Positions 1-8,845 of a stretch of 64,000 nt of DNA are shown piece after piece. The position numbers and the translations under genes are program-made. The notes under the pieces were generated by a model. The model saw nothing but the letters and a program-made list of their open reading frames with translations, was not told the origin of the DNA and did no database searches. Source of the DNA: Frigididesulfovibrio sp031553235 (lineage in GTDB: Bacteria; Desulfobacterota; Desulfovibrionia; Desulfovibrionales; Desulfovibrionaceae); assembly GCA_031553235.1 (NCBI GenBank), contig JAVBLS010000054.1:1-64000 (forward strand). Reading direction: 5' to 3'. Every line of letters begins with the position of its first letter. Position 1 is the first letter of the stretch.

Positions 1-160
1 CACTGTGGGGGGTGCCCGTCCCACCACCCCCCCACCCAATACCCCCTCCGCCCGCCGGTTTTGGTTTTTGTTGGTTGCGTTGTTGGGGGGCGGGCCCCAA
101 CCCCCGCCCCCCCACCACATGCGGCGGCGGGCGTCGATCAGATTTTCAAAATTAACCTAT
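1..160. other. Low-complexity contig edge, no gene
   Basis: This stretch is made of runs of G and C (blocks of 5-8 identical bases) unlike the rest of the window, and no ORF here resembles a protein. It looks like error-rich sequence at a contig end. It lies just downstream of the stop codon of the isomerase-like gene. Confidence 0.5.
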
Positions 161-161
161 T

Positions 162-1067
162 CTAGCCGATCAGTTCCTCTTCACGGCCGATCTTCAGAAC
201 CTCGCGGCAATATTTGATGCTGCGAATGCAGGCATCCATCTGTTTCTGCCGGGCGACCTCAAGGCTGTCGTCGCCCTGGTCGTACTCGATTTCAAAGTTG
301 ATGCGGTCCATCATGGGCGATTCGCGGCGCAGCAGGTCGAGCATTTTCCGGCAGTCCATGTCGCCCTCGCCCAGGGCCTTGCCGTGGAAGCGCGCGCCAT
401 AGGCGTCGCGGTCCCACTTGTGATCGCAGAAGTGGCAGCAGATGGCCAGGGGAGCCAGTTTGGCCACGGCGATTTCCGGGCCTTCCAGCACGCCCATGGA
501 GTTCACGGTGTCGACACAGACTTTCACCAGGGGGTGATCAACGGCATTGACCAGCCAGAGGACTTCATCGGCGAAGGTTTCCGTATGGTTTTCCAGGGCC
601 AGACGGACGCCGTATTTTTCGTATTCGGGCAGGGCGGCGACGATGTCGTCGTGGATGTCGGCAAGCTGGCGCATGACCGTGGCCTGCATGCAGCTGCCGT
701 AGAGAGGAGGCTTGCGCCGGATGTCCATACTGTATTTGGCGATGTCGGCGCCGAGCTTGTGGCAGATGTGGGCGGCCTGCATCAGGGGCAGGTTGATCAT
801 CTTGTCGCATTCGCAGTCGCGGGCAAAATTCAGTTCAAGCCACAGCCCGCGTTTCTTGGCGGCCTGCGCGACTTCTTCCAGCCAGGCGTCGTCCAGACGC
901 TCCAGGTCGCGGGGGGTGATGTGCAGGCCGTCCAGGCCCCACTCGCGGGCCTTGTCCATGAGCTCAAGCAGGTCGAAGACCTTTTCGTGGTCCGCTGAAA
1001 ACCAGGTCTGGCCAAAGCCCCAGAGGTGAAGTGTGTAGGTGTGCAGCCCAAGTTGCATTTTCCGCAT
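162..1067 (-). CDS. Sugar phosphate isomerase/epimerase-like TIM barrel protein
   Basis: A 301-residue protein of the xylose isomerase-like TIM barrel / AP endonuclease 2 superfamily. It begins MQLGLHTYTLHLWGF after a short MRK. Candidate metal ligands are spaced as in the family: Glu in ALENHTE, Asp in VCVDTVNS, His in CCHFCDHKW and Glu in NFEIEYD. The ATG at 1067 was chosen because GGAG lies 7 bases upstream and because the longer reading adds residues unlike the family. Likely role: isomerisation or epimerisation of a small sugar or polyol; the substrate cannot be told. It stands alone, with 667 bases separating it from tdh. Confidence 0.7.
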   Translation of the reverse strand: MRKMQLGLHTYTLHLWGFGQTWFSADHEKVFDLLELMDKAREWGLDGLHITPRDLERLDDAWLEEVAQAAKKRGLWLELNFARDCECDKMINLPLMQAAHICHKLGADIAKYSMDIRRKPPLYGSCMQATVMRQLADIHDDIVAALPEYEKYGVRLALENHTETFADEVLWLVNAVDHPLVKVCVDTVNSMGVLEGPEIAVAKLAPLAICCHFCDHKWDRDAYGARFHGKALGEGDMDCRKMLDLLRRESPMMDRINFEIEYDQGDDSLEVARQKQMDACIRSIKYCREVLKIGREEELIG

Positions 1068-1462
1068 GACGCTCTCCTGATGGTTGGAGGTTCGGGCACA
1101 ATTGTTTTTGTCGCCGTGTCGATCATGGGCGGGGCAGAAGGCCCCGGCGGTGTAGAAAACCACGCGGACACTCCCTTTCGGCAGTGCAGTGACGCGGCCG
1201 TTCCGGCAGGTCCGGCGTGAGCGCCGTACGTTTGGGTGATATGGCTGTATATTCCGAATTAAGTTACATTATTCCATTTTTTCATCAAAATACCTGATCA
1301 CTAACGTGCCGTCAAGTACGCGCTAAGCGTAATGCGGTTGGAGGGGAATGGTGTCGATGCCGCAATCCCCATGTCTCGCCGGCCACGAAAGCGGGCAAAA
1401 CTTTGGAATATCAATTTATTTCATAGTGTTATGGAATATTTTGGCAGGTTGAATTTTCGGCG

Positions 1463-1587
1463 TCTAGAGCATTTCACACTTGAAATGCTCGCAAGGATTT
1501 GTCGGCAAATCCTTGCCGCCAAATAGTCGCTTAACGGCGGGCTTTGCCCGCCGTTAAGCGACTATTTGAAGCGTAAACTGCTCTAGA
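1463..1587. repeat. MITE-like repeat, full copy (TAGAGC family)
   Basis: A 125-base element starting TCTAGAGCATTTCACACTT and ending in an imperfect inverted copy (GTAAACTGCTCTAGA). Inside it are a hairpin of TTTCA/TGAAA, a second around AAGGATTT/AAATCCTT, and a long palindrome built on AACGGCGGGC/GCCCGCCGTT with flanking CGCTT/AAGCG. Related copies lie at 27271-27389 (nearly full length) and 8550-8577 (end palindrome only). It has no coding capacity, so it is probably a non-autonomous transposable element. The rest of 1068-1734 holds no gene I can recognise. Confidence 0.75.
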
Positions 1588-1649
1588 TCGCCGCATAATA
1601 TACTGAAATATAAAATAAATCATCCTGTCTTGAATATCCCCTCAAAGGA

Positions 1650-1694
1650 GGGAAGGGACCGGGACATTCCTTCATGGTCTCCCGGTCCCTTCCC
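1650..1694. terminator. 15-bp inverted repeat downstream of tdh
   Basis: GGGAAGGGACCGGGA (1650-1664) is perfectly complementary to TCCCGGTCCCTTCCC (1680-1694), with a 15-base loop. It lies 40 bases past the tdh stop codon, where a terminator for the minus-strand kbl-tdh operon is expected. There is no strong T-run, so it may act as a terminator or as a 3' mRNA stabiliser. Confidence 0.5.
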
Positions 1695-1734
1695 TTGTCC
1701 CTTCGGGGACGCGAATGAGGCGCTTGTGATCTGT

Positions 1735-2760
1735 TCAACTCCAGTCGAGGACGACCTTGCCGGATTCCCCGGAGCGCATGATGTCGAAGCCCTTCTGGAA
1801 GTCGTCCACCTGGAAGCGGTGGGTGATGATCGGGGTCATGTCCAGGCCGGACTGGATCATCGCGGCCATCTTGTACCAGGTCTCGTACATTTCCCGGCCG
1901 TAGATGCCCTTGAGGAACAGTCCCTTGAAAATCACCTTGCCCCAGTCGATGGCCATGTTTTCCGGCAGAAGACCCAGCAGGGAAATCTTGCCGCCGTGGT
2001 TCATGACCTCGAGCATGGAGCGGAAGGCCGGCGGCGCGCCGGACATTTCCAGGCCCACGTCAAAGCCCTCGGTCATGCCCAACTGCTTCATGACCTCGTG
2101 CAGGTCGGTCTTGGAGGCGTCCACGGCCAGGGTCACGCCCATTTTCCGGGCCAGGTTCAGGCGGTAATCGTTGACATCGGTGATTACGATATGCCGCGCG
2201 CCCACGTGCCGGCACACGGCAGCGGCCATGATTCCGATGGGGCCGGCCCCGGTGATCAGCACGTCCTCGCCGATCAGGTTAAAGGACAGGGCCGTGTGCA
2301 CCGCGTTGCCCAGGGGGTCGAAGATGGCCGCCAGATCGTCGGGGATGTCGTCCGGGATGGAATAGGCGTTCACCGCCGGAATCACCAGGTATTCGGCAAA
2401 GGCCCCGGGGCGGTTGACGCCCACGCCGATGGTGTTGCGGCACAGATGGATGCGTCCGGCCCGGCAGTTGCGGCAGTGGCCGCAGGTGATGTGTCCTTCG
2501 CCGCAGACCCGGTCGCCGACCTTGTAGCCGGTCACGCCCGGGCCCAAGGCGGCGATATTGCCCACATACTCGTGGCCCACGGCCATGGGCACAGGAATGG
2601 TTTTTTGCGCCCATTCGTCCCAGTTGTAAATATGCACGTCCGTGCCGCAGATGGCGGTTTTACGGACTTTGATCAGGATTTCGTTGTGTTCGGGCTCGGG
2701 CACGGGCAGGTCGGTCATCCAGATGCCTTGCTCGCGTTTCAATTTGGCCAAAGCTTTCAT
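1735..2760 (-). CDS. tdh: L-threonine 3-dehydrogenase
   Basis: Zinc-dependent medium-chain dehydrogenase of 341 residues, the same length as E. coli Tdh. It oxidises L-threonine to 2-amino-3-ketobutyrate with NAD+. Visible features: catalytic zinc region CGTDVHIYNWDEW followed by GHEYVG; four-cysteine structural zinc site CGHCRNCRAGRIHLC; NAD-binding GAGPIGIMAA. The start was set at MKALAKLK (2760) rather than six codons upstream because it matches the family N-terminus. It lies 120 bases downstream of kbl on the same strand, and the two enzymes act in sequence to turn threonine into glycine and acetyl-CoA. Confidence 0.95.
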   Translation of the reverse strand: MKALAKLKREQGIWMTDLPVPEPEHNEILIKVRKTAICGTDVHIYNWDEWAQKTIPVPMAVGHEYVGNIAALGPGVTGYKVGDRVCGEGHITCGHCRNCRAGRIHLCRNTIGVGVNRPGAFAEYLVIPAVNAYSIPDDIPDDLAAIFDPLGNAVHTALSFNLIGEDVLITGAGPIGIMAAAVCRHVGARHIVITDVNDYRLNLARKMGVTLAVDASKTDLHEVMKQLGMTEGFDVGLEMSGAPPAFRSMLEVMNHGGKISLLGLLPENMAIDWGKVIFKGLFLKGIYGREMYETWYKMAAMIQSGLDMTPIITHRFQVDDFQKGFDIMRSGESGKVVLDWS

Positions 2761-2880
2761 AGGTGCTCCTTCGAGCATTTTCGTTTTGAAAACGGCTGTG
2801 AAACCATATGCCGAAAGACTTCCGATGCGTCCGTAAGCGGCCGACCCTCGGTCGGGTAAGCCCGCGGCGGTCGGCCCCGG

Positions 2881-4077
2881 TCAGGAAAACAGTCCGAGGT
2901 CTTTGCCGATGCGGGTAAAGGCCTCCACGGCCTTGTCGATCTGCTCCGGGGTGTGCCCGGCGGACATCTGGGTGCGGATGCGGGCCTGGCCCTTGGGCAC
3001 CACCGGGTAGAAGAACGCGGTGACGTAGATGCCTTCGTCCAGCAACCGGCGGGCGAATTCCTGGGCCAAGGGAGCCTCGCCGATCATCACCGGAATGATC
3101 GCGTGGTCCGCGCCGGCCAGGGTAAAGCCGGCCGCGCCCATTTTTTCGCGAAAGACCCGGGCGTTGCGCCGGAGCTTTTCGCGCAGTTCGCCGCCGCTTT
3201 CCAGCAGATCCAGCGCCTTGATCGAGGCCGCCACAATGGCCGGGGCCAGGGAGTTGGAAAAGAGGTAGGGACGGGAGCGCTGGCGCAGCATGTTCACCAC
3301 CTCGCGCCGGCCGGCCGTGTAGCCGCCCGAGGCCCCGCCCAAGGCCTTGCCCAGGGTGCCGGTGATGATGTCCACCCGGCCCATGACCCCGCAGTACTCG
3401 TGCGTGCCGCGCCCGTGCTCGCCCACAAAGCCGACGGCGTGGGAGTCGTCGACCATGACTAGGGCGTCAAAGGCTTCGGCCATGTCGCAGACGGCCTTAA
3501 GGTCGGCAATGACCCCGTCCATGGAGAACACCCCATCGGTGGCGATCAGGATCTGCCGGGCGCCGGCCGCCCGGGCTTCTTCCAGGCGGGCCTTGAGGTC
3601 GGCCATGTCGTTGTTGGCGTAACGGTAGCGCTTGGCCTTGCACAGCCGCACCCCGTCGATGATCGAGGCGTGGTTCAGGGCGTCGGAAACAATGGCGTCC
3701 TCAGGCCCGAGCAGGGTTTCAAACAGGCCGCCGTTGGCGTCGAAGCAGGAGGAATAGAGGATGGCGTCTTCAGTGTCGAGAAAGGTCGCCAGCTTGCCCT
3801 CCAGTTCTTTGTGGGCGTCTTGGGTGCCGCAGATAAAGCGCACCGAGGCCATGCCGAAACCGTGCTCGTCCAGGCCCTTTTTGGCCGCGGCGATCAGTTC
3901 CGGGTGGTTGGCCAGGCCAAGGTAGTTGTTGGCGCAAAAATTGATCACCTCGCCCCGGCCGGCCACCTTGACTGCGGTTTGCTGGGCCGAAACAATGATC
4001 CGTTCCTCTTTGTACAGGCCTTCCGCGCGCATGGAGGCCAACTGTTCGGAAAGTTGCCGATAGAAATTCGCGGGCAT
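2881..4077 (-). CDS. kbl: Glycine C-acetyltransferase (2-amino-3-ketobutyrate CoA ligase)
   Basis: PLP-dependent alpha-oxoamine synthase of 398 residues, the same length as E. coli Kbl. It cleaves 2-amino-3-ketobutyrate with CoA to glycine and acetyl-CoA, the second step of threonine breakdown after Tdh. Visible motifs: NFCANNYLGLANHPEL near residue 50, VDDSHAVGFVGEHGRGT for cofactor binding, and the Schiff-base lysine in TGTLGKALGGASGGY. The ATG at 4077 has GGAG about 8 bases upstream. It is first in the minus-strand kbl-tdh operon. The 281 bases between it and the divergent Tim44-like gene must hold both promoters; no box was clear. Confidence 0.95.
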   Translation of the reverse strand: MPANFYRQLSEQLASMRAEGLYKEERIIVSAQQTAVKVAGRGEVINFCANNYLGLANHPELIAAAKKGLDEHGFGMASVRFICGTQDAHKELEGKLATFLDTEDAILYSSCFDANGGLFETLLGPEDAIVSDALNHASIIDGVRLCKAKRYRYANNDMADLKARLEEARAAGARQILIATDGVFSMDGVIADLKAVCDMAEAFDALVMVDDSHAVGFVGEHGRGTHEYCGVMGRVDIITGTLGKALGGASGGYTAGRREVVNMLRQRSRPYLFSNSLAPAIVAASIKALDLLESGGELREKLRRNARVFREKMGAAGFTLAGADHAIIPVMIGEAPLAQEFARRLLDEGIYVTAFFYPVVPKGQARIRTQMSAGHTPEQIDKAVEAFTRIGKDLGLFS

Positions 4078-4358
4078 ATGCGTTCTCCGGAAAAAGTCCA
4101 AAAAATGGCGCCGGCCCGTTGCCGGACGGAAGAAAGCTGAGCAATCCTGCTCTGTTCTTCGGCCGACGTCAACTGAGTTAGAAGCTGTTTTTCAATGGCC
4201 TTTAGTCGCATCGAGGGCGCTTTTGGGCCTTCCCGTCATTGCCTAATGCGGCTGCCTCCGCTATGATGCCGCAGTCAGAAACGGGCTGTGCCGGGCTGTT
4301 GACGAAGAAGATGTTGTCAACAGCCTCGGGCCGCGGCGGTTCTGTACCCAGGAGTGTT

Positions 4359-5129
4359 ATGTTGTATTTACGTAAGATTACGGCCGGGCTTGGCCTGCAG
4401 CTTTTTTACCTTGTCGCGGCTTTGCCGGCCCTGGCCGCGCAGGCTCCCGGCGTGTCCGGCGAGCCCGCGAGTTCCTATCTCGGCGCGCTTTTCACCGGTC
4501 GACCGGCCGCCGGCTTCGGCGTGGCCGATCTGGCTGTGATCGCTCTGGGCATTTATCTCATTCTCAAAGTCACGGCTTTTCGCAAGCGGCCCGGCGACCC
4601 GTCCGCGGGGAGCGGGCCCGACAACAGTGCAGAACCCAAACCCCAAGGCCCTAAAGAGCAGGTCACGGTGAAGAAGCAGGCCGAGAGCGCCTGGGCCGCC
4701 CTGCGCAGCGCCCCGCCGCAGGAGGACTCGGTGGTCCGCGACGTCTCCGGGCCCAAGCCGGAGGGCTTTGATCAGGCCGACTTCCTGGATGGCGCCCGGC
4801 TGCTTTACAGCCGCATGCAGACCGCCTGGGCCGCCCGCCGGCTGGAGGAAATCCGCCCCTTTGCCACCGAAGCCATGATGAAAAGCATCGAGGCCGAAGC
4901 CAAGCGCGACCACACGCCGCGTGAAGTTTCCGTGGTTCTGGTGGAAGGCGCCTTCGCGGGCGTTGAGACCGAGGAGGGCGAAGAAAGGGCCAAGGTGCTG
5001 TTCAAGGCCCTGCTGCGCGAGGGCGAGGCCGCCCCCTCCGAGGTACGCGAGCTTTGGCATTTCGTGCGCGGCCAAGAGACCGGCGGCATGTGGCGCCTTG
5101 ACGCCATCGAGGGCGTGGAGGACGCATGA
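4359..5129 (+). CDS. Tim44-like domain membrane-associated protein
   Basis: A 256-residue protein. It has an N-terminal signal or anchor segment (LQLFYLVAALPALAAQ), then a second hydrophobic stretch (VADLAVIALGIYLILKV, about residues 58-74), a charged linker, and a C-terminal Tim44-like domain of about 120 residues (FLDGARLLYSRMQTAWAARR ... ending LWHFVR and WRLDAIE). In bacteria such proteins are membrane-bound and their function is mostly unknown. The ATG at 4359 has GGAG close upstream. Its stop overlaps the start of the next gene (ATGA), so it is probably translated together with the methyltransferase and RNase J genes. Confidence 0.75.
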   Translation: MLYLRKITAGLGLQLFYLVAALPALAAQAPGVSGEPASSYLGALFTGRPAAGFGVADLAVIALGIYLILKVTAFRKRPGDPSAGSGPDNSAEPKPQGPKEQVTVKKQAESAWAALRSAPPQEDSVVRDVSGPKPEGFDQADFLDGARLLYSRMQTAWAARRLEEIRPFATEAMMKSIEAEAKRDHTPREVSVVLVEGAFAGVETEEGEERAKVLFKALLREGEAAPSEVRELWHFVRGQETGGMWRLDAIEGVEDA

Positions 5130-5689
5130 AGCGCGTGCTGCACGTGGGCTGCGGCCCACTGGCAGGGCAAAAGCTGCATGAAAGCTTTCGCGGTCCGGAC
5201 TGGCAGGAGGTGCGCCTGGACATCAACCCGGCCGCGCACCCCGACATCGTCGCCTCGATCACCGACATGGCCGTGGTGCCCTCGGCTTCGTTCGACGCGC
5301 TGTATTCCTCGCACAACCTGGAGCATCTGGCGGCGCACGAAGCGCCCCTTGCCCTGCGTGAATTTTACCGGGTGCTGAAGCCCGCGGGCTTCGCCCTGAT
5401 CACCCTGCCGGATTTGCAGCTGGCGGCGCAGTATATCGCCGAAGGCAAAGAGGAAGCGGAAGTGCTCCGCACCAACAAGGGGCCGATTACACCCCTGGAC
5501 ATCCTGTACGGGTTCCGGCCGTGTCTGGCCGCCAACCCTTTTATGGCCCACCGTTTCGGCTGGACCGCTCCGATGCTGGAAAAAGCCCTGCGCGAAGCCG
5601 GTTTTACCCATGTGGCGGTGGAACGCGATTATGCATTCAACCTCTGGGCCGTGGCCTCACCCACAGCCCTCTCTGAAGGACCCCCATGA
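5126..5689 (+). CDS. Class I SAM-dependent methyltransferase (type 11)
   Basis: A 187-residue Rossmann-fold methyltransferase. The SAM motif I region is HVGCGPLAG near the N-terminus, followed by VRLDINPAAHPDIV (acidic motif II) and the type 11 signature FDALYSSHNLEHL. The tail holds REFYRVLKPAGFALITLPDL. The substrate is unknown. It overlaps the Tim44-like gene by four bases and RNase J by four bases (ATGA junctions on both sides), so the three are almost certainly co-translated. Confidence 0.85.
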   Translation: MKRVLHVGCGPLAGQKLHESFRGPDWQEVRLDINPAAHPDIVASITDMAVVPSASFDALYSSHNLEHLAAHEAPLALREFYRVLKPAGFALITLPDLQLAAQYIAEGKEEAEVLRTNKGPITPLDILYGFRPCLAANPFMAHRFGWTAPMLEKALREAGFTHVAVERDYAFNLWAVASPTALSEGPP

Positions 5690-7389
5690 ACGACGGCGGC
5701 ATTTTCGGACTCTCACCCCGCGCCAAGCGCTCCAAAGCGGACCGGCGCCTGACTCTTACCCCCCTGGGCGGCCTGGGGGACATAGGCATGAACTGCACCG
5801 TCTTCGGCACGGCCAAGGGGCTGGTGATCGTGGACTGCGGCCTGATGTTCCCCTCGGACTATCATCTGGGCGTGGACGTGATCATCCCGCGCTTCGACTT
5901 CATCAAGGAGCGCCGCGACGAGGTGCTCGGCATCGTGATTACCCACGGCCACGAAGACCACATCGGCGCGTTGCCCTGGCTGCTGCCCCACCTGCCCAAG
6001 GTGCCGGTGCACTCCTCGCCCTTTGCCTTGAGCCTGATCGAGCACAAATTGCGCGAGCGCGGCCTGCTGGAGCGCTGTGAACTGGTCGATGCCTCGCCCT
6101 CCCGGCCCGTGGCCCTGGGCGATCTGACCTTCCACTTTTTTCCGGTCTGCCACTCGATCATCGACGGCTACGCCCTGGGCGTGGAAACCCCGGTGGGCCG
6201 GGTGATCCACACCGGCGACTTCAAGATCGACCCCAACCCCCTGGACGGGCCGGGCACCGACCTGGCCCTGTTCCGTGACTTCGCGGGTCCGAACGGGGCT
6301 TTGCTGCTGCTCTCCGACTCCACCAACGTCGAGAGCGAGGGCCGTTCCCTGGGGGAGCGCCAGGTGCTGGCCAACCTGCAGCATATTTTCGCCAAGTCCA
6401 CGGGCCGGATCATCCTGACCCTGTTCTCCAGCCACATCCAGCGCATCCAGGAGGTCTTCGACTGCGCCGAGGCCACGGGCCGCACCGTGGCGGTTTCCGG
6501 CAGGAGCTTGGTCAACAACATCGAGATGGCCCGCACCCTGGGCCGGCTGCGTCCGCCCAGCCGGCTTCTGCTGGACAACACCATTCCGGACGCGGCCGAC
6601 GACAAGCTGGTGCTCCTGGTCACCGGTTCCCAGGGCGAGCCCCTCTCGGCCCTGTCCCGGATTGTCTCGGGCGAGCACCGGCAGTTCACCATCCACCCCG
6701 GCGACGTGGTGATCATGTCTTCGCGCCTGATTCCCGGCAACGCCATGGCCGTGAACACTATGGTCAACAACCTGTACCGGCGCGGGGCCGAGGTCTATTA
6801 CGACAAGGAACACCCGGTGCACGCTTCGGGCCATGCCATGCGCGAGGAATTGCGCGACATGCTCCAGGCAGTGCGGCCCAAGTACTTTGTGCCGGTGCAC
6901 GGCGAATACCGCCACCTGGTCAAGCACGCCCGCCTGGCCGTGGAATGCGGCGTGGAGCCGGAAAACGCCCGGGTTGTGGAAAACGGCCGGCCCTTCACCC
7001 TGACCCCCGAGGGCTTTTTTCCCGAAGACCCCATCGACGCCCAGGGCACCATGGTCGATGGCAAGGGTGTGGGCGACGTGGGCCAGGCCGTGCTCAAAGA
7101 GCGCCATCTGCTCGGCGGTGAAGGCGTGGTCGTGGTGGTCATGGTGCTGGATGAAAATTCCTGGGCCATTCTGCAGGGACCGGCCATCTTTTCCAAGGGA
7201 TTTGTCTTTGAGCAGCAATATTCGCACGTGCTTGAGGACGCCAAATGCCTGGTGCTCGATTGCGTCGAAGGCAAAACCGGCGGCGATCTGGAAAAATTGC
7301 AGGACAACATCCGCAGTTCCCTGCGCCGCTTTTTCCGCAAGGTGCTGGACCGCGATCCCATTGTCGTGCCCGTGGTCACGGCGGTGTAG
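5686..7389 (+). CDS. rnj: Ribonuclease J
   Basis: A 567-residue metallo-beta-lactamase/beta-CASP nuclease. The HxHxDH zinc motif reads THGHEDHIGALPW (about residues 85-97). Later family landmarks include HTGDFKIDP, LSDSTNVESEG, VTGSQGEPLSALSRI and HASGHAMREEL, then a C-terminal RNase J domain. RNase J processes and degrades RNA with 5'-exonuclease and endonuclease activity. The start overlaps the preceding stop by four bases. It is followed after 17 bases by the membrane-fusion protein gene, which may be read on the same transcript. Confidence 0.92.
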   Translation: MNDGGIFGLSPRAKRSKADRRLTLTPLGGLGDIGMNCTVFGTAKGLVIVDCGLMFPSDYHLGVDVIIPRFDFIKERRDEVLGIVITHGHEDHIGALPWLLPHLPKVPVHSSPFALSLIEHKLRERGLLERCELVDASPSRPVALGDLTFHFFPVCHSIIDGYALGVETPVGRVIHTGDFKIDPNPLDGPGTDLALFRDFAGPNGALLLLSDSTNVESEGRSLGERQVLANLQHIFAKSTGRIILTLFSSHIQRIQEVFDCAEATGRTVAVSGRSLVNNIEMARTLGRLRPPSRLLLDNTIPDAADDKLVLLVTGSQGEPLSALSRIVSGEHRQFTIHPGDVVIMSSRLIPGNAMAVNTMVNNLYRRGAEVYYDKEHPVHASGHAMREELRDMLQAVRPKYFVPVHGEYRHLVKHARLAVECGVEPENARVVENGRPFTLTPEGFFPEDPIDAQGTMVDGKGVGDVGQAVLKERHLLGGEGVVVVVMVLDENSWAILQGPAIFSKGFVFEQQYSHVLEDAKCLVLDCVEGKTGGDLEKLQDNIRSSLRRFFRKVLDRDPIVVPVVTAV

Positions 7390-7406
7390 GCCTTAAGGGA
7401 GCGACA

Positions 7407-8552
7407 ATGCGCAAGGGTATATGGATACTCGTGATCCTGGCAGTCGCCGGGGCCGCTTGGTGGACCTTTCATTCCAACGGGCCGGCCGGGCCTTTGGTCG
7501 AAGGGCCCCGGCCGGTGCGCACCGCCAAGGTGCAGACCGGCGATTTGCCCGAGGTGATCACCGCCCTGGGCACGGCCGTGCCGGAGAATACCGCCGTGGT
7601 GCGCAGCCGGGTGGACGGTGAGCTCATCGCCCTGCACTTCACCGAGGGCGGCATGGTCAAGGCCGGCGACCTGCTGGCCGAGATCGATCCCCGGCCCTTT
7701 GCAACCGCGCTGGCCCAGGCCAGGGGCACGCTGGCCCGCGATCAGGCCCTGCTCAAGGACGCCCGCCTGGATCTGGATCGCTTCCGCAAGCTGGTGCGTG
7801 AGGGTTCGGTCTCGCAGCAGCAACTGCAGCAGCAAGAGGGCACCGTGGGCCGCTATGAGGGCGAGGTCGAGGCGGACAAGGCCGCTGTGGCCGACGCCGC
7901 CCTGCAACTGGAATACAGCCGGATCACCGCACCCATCTCCGGCCGGGTCGGCCTGAAGCAGGTCGATCTCGGCAACATGATCCATGCCTCGGACGGCACC
8001 GGCATCGTGACCATCACCCAGGAAGACCCCATGAGCGTCATCTTCACCCTGGTGGAGCGACGCATTGCGGAGGTTCAGGACGGCATGGCCAAGACGTCCG
8101 AGGGCCTTAAGGCCGAAGCCTGGGATCAGGATAACGCCTCCCTGCTGGCCACCGGCCGGCTGCTTACTCTGGACAACCGAATCGACACGGCCACCGGCAC
8201 GGTCAAGGCCAAAGCCCGTTTTCCCAACCCCAACGGCCGGCTCTTTCCCAACCGCTTCATCAACATGCGCCTGTTCGTGGACGAGTTCACGGGCGTGCTG
8301 CTTATCCCGGCCTCGGCCGTGCAGCGGGGCGATGCGGGCTATTATGTCTTTGTGGTCGGGCCGGACGACAAGGCCGAGTTGCGCCATGTGGAAACCGGCT
8401 ACAGCACCGATGAGTGGACCGTGGTGGCAAAAGGCCTGAGCGAAGGCGAGCGGGTCGTGACCGACGGCGTGGACCGCCTGCGCAACGGCACGCCGGTCCG
8501 GCCGGATCCGGAAGCGCTCGTGTCGGGACCGCAGAAGCAGACTCACCCTTAG
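7407..8552 (+). CDS. RND-type periplasmic membrane-fusion protein, orphan
   Basis: A 381-residue HlyD/AcrA-type adaptor. It has an N-terminal signal/anchor (MRKGIWILVILAVAGAAWW), the biotinyl-lipoyl pair (RSRVDGELIALHFTEGGMVKAGDLLAEIDPRPF ... YSRITAPISGRVGLKQVDLG), an alpha-hairpin between them, then beta-barrel and membrane-proximal domains. Such proteins bridge an inner-membrane RND pump and an outer-membrane channel, but no pump or channel gene follows. The stop codon TAG (8550-8552) belongs to the repeat that begins here, and an IS3 scar comes next, so downstream genes, and perhaps the last residues of this protein, seem to have been lost. Confidence 0.88.
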   Translation: MRKGIWILVILAVAGAAWWTFHSNGPAGPLVEGPRPVRTAKVQTGDLPEVITALGTAVPENTAVVRSRVDGELIALHFTEGGMVKAGDLLAEIDPRPFATALAQARGTLARDQALLKDARLDLDRFRKLVREGSVSQQQLQQQEGTVGRYEGEVEADKAAVADAALQLEYSRITAPISGRVGLKQVDLGNMIHASDGTGIVTITQEDPMSVIFTLVERRIAEVQDGMAKTSEGLKAEAWDQDNASLLATGRLLTLDNRIDTATGTVKAKARFPNPNGRLFPNRFINMRLFVDEFTGVLLIPASAVQRGDAGYYVFVVGPDDKAELRHVETGYSTDEWTVVAKGLSEGERVVTDGVDRLRNGTPVRPDPEALVSGPQKQTHP

Positions 8553-8577
8553 AGCATTTCACACTTGAAATGCTCTA
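8550..8577. repeat. Short palindromic copy of the TAGAGC repeat
   Basis: TAGAGCATTTCA and TGAAATGCTCTA form a perfect 12-bp inverted repeat around CACT. It equals the first 25 or so bases of the longer elements at 1463 and 27271, so it is a deletion product or the minimal form of the same repeat. Its first three bases serve as the stop codon of the membrane-fusion protein gene. As RNA it would fold into a terminator-like hairpin. Confidence 0.75.
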
Positions 8578-8583
8578 GAGAAG

Positions 8584-8724
8584 TGCTCCCCCAAAATTGG
8601 ACAGATATGAGAGCTGCTCAAGCACACAAGGAGTACGACCGTGTCCAAGCGAAAGAATCATGCCCCGGCGTTCAAGGCCGGGGTGACCCTGGCGCTGCCG
8701 CCTTCAACTGCAGGAAATGGATGA
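8584..8724 (+). mobile_element. IS3-family insertion sequence remnant (left end and start of orfA)
   Basis: The stretch opens with TGCTCCCCCAAAATTGGACA, which resembles an IS3-family terminal repeat. After a Shine-Dalgarno-like AAGGAG, a GTG at 8641 opens a frame reading VSKRKNHAPAFKAGVTLAL, the N-terminus of an IS3 OrfA transposase. The frame soon stops being transposase-like and ends at 8724. No second end or orfB is present, so it is a scar. Bases 8725-8845 show nothing else. Confidence 0.6.
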
Positions 8725-8845
8725 ACGCCGTAGCCGGCGGGCTGCTTTTTGTCCTTCTCGCTCGGGCGGACATCTTGTCCAAAGACAAAAGATTGCAACC
8801 GGCGGCATAAATCCCCTTTTGCCGCTTAACACGGCGTTCGTCTTT

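Noticed and set aside
1..217. Proline-rich ORF at the left edge
   Set aside because: It arises from G/C homopolymer runs that look like sequencing or assembly errors.
1630..2859. 409-codon ORF antisense to tdh, and other long antisense ORFs such as 5713-7227 and 18859-21246
   Set aside because: High GC content creates long open antisense frames; their His/Gln/Gly-rich composition is that of shadow frames opposite clear genes.
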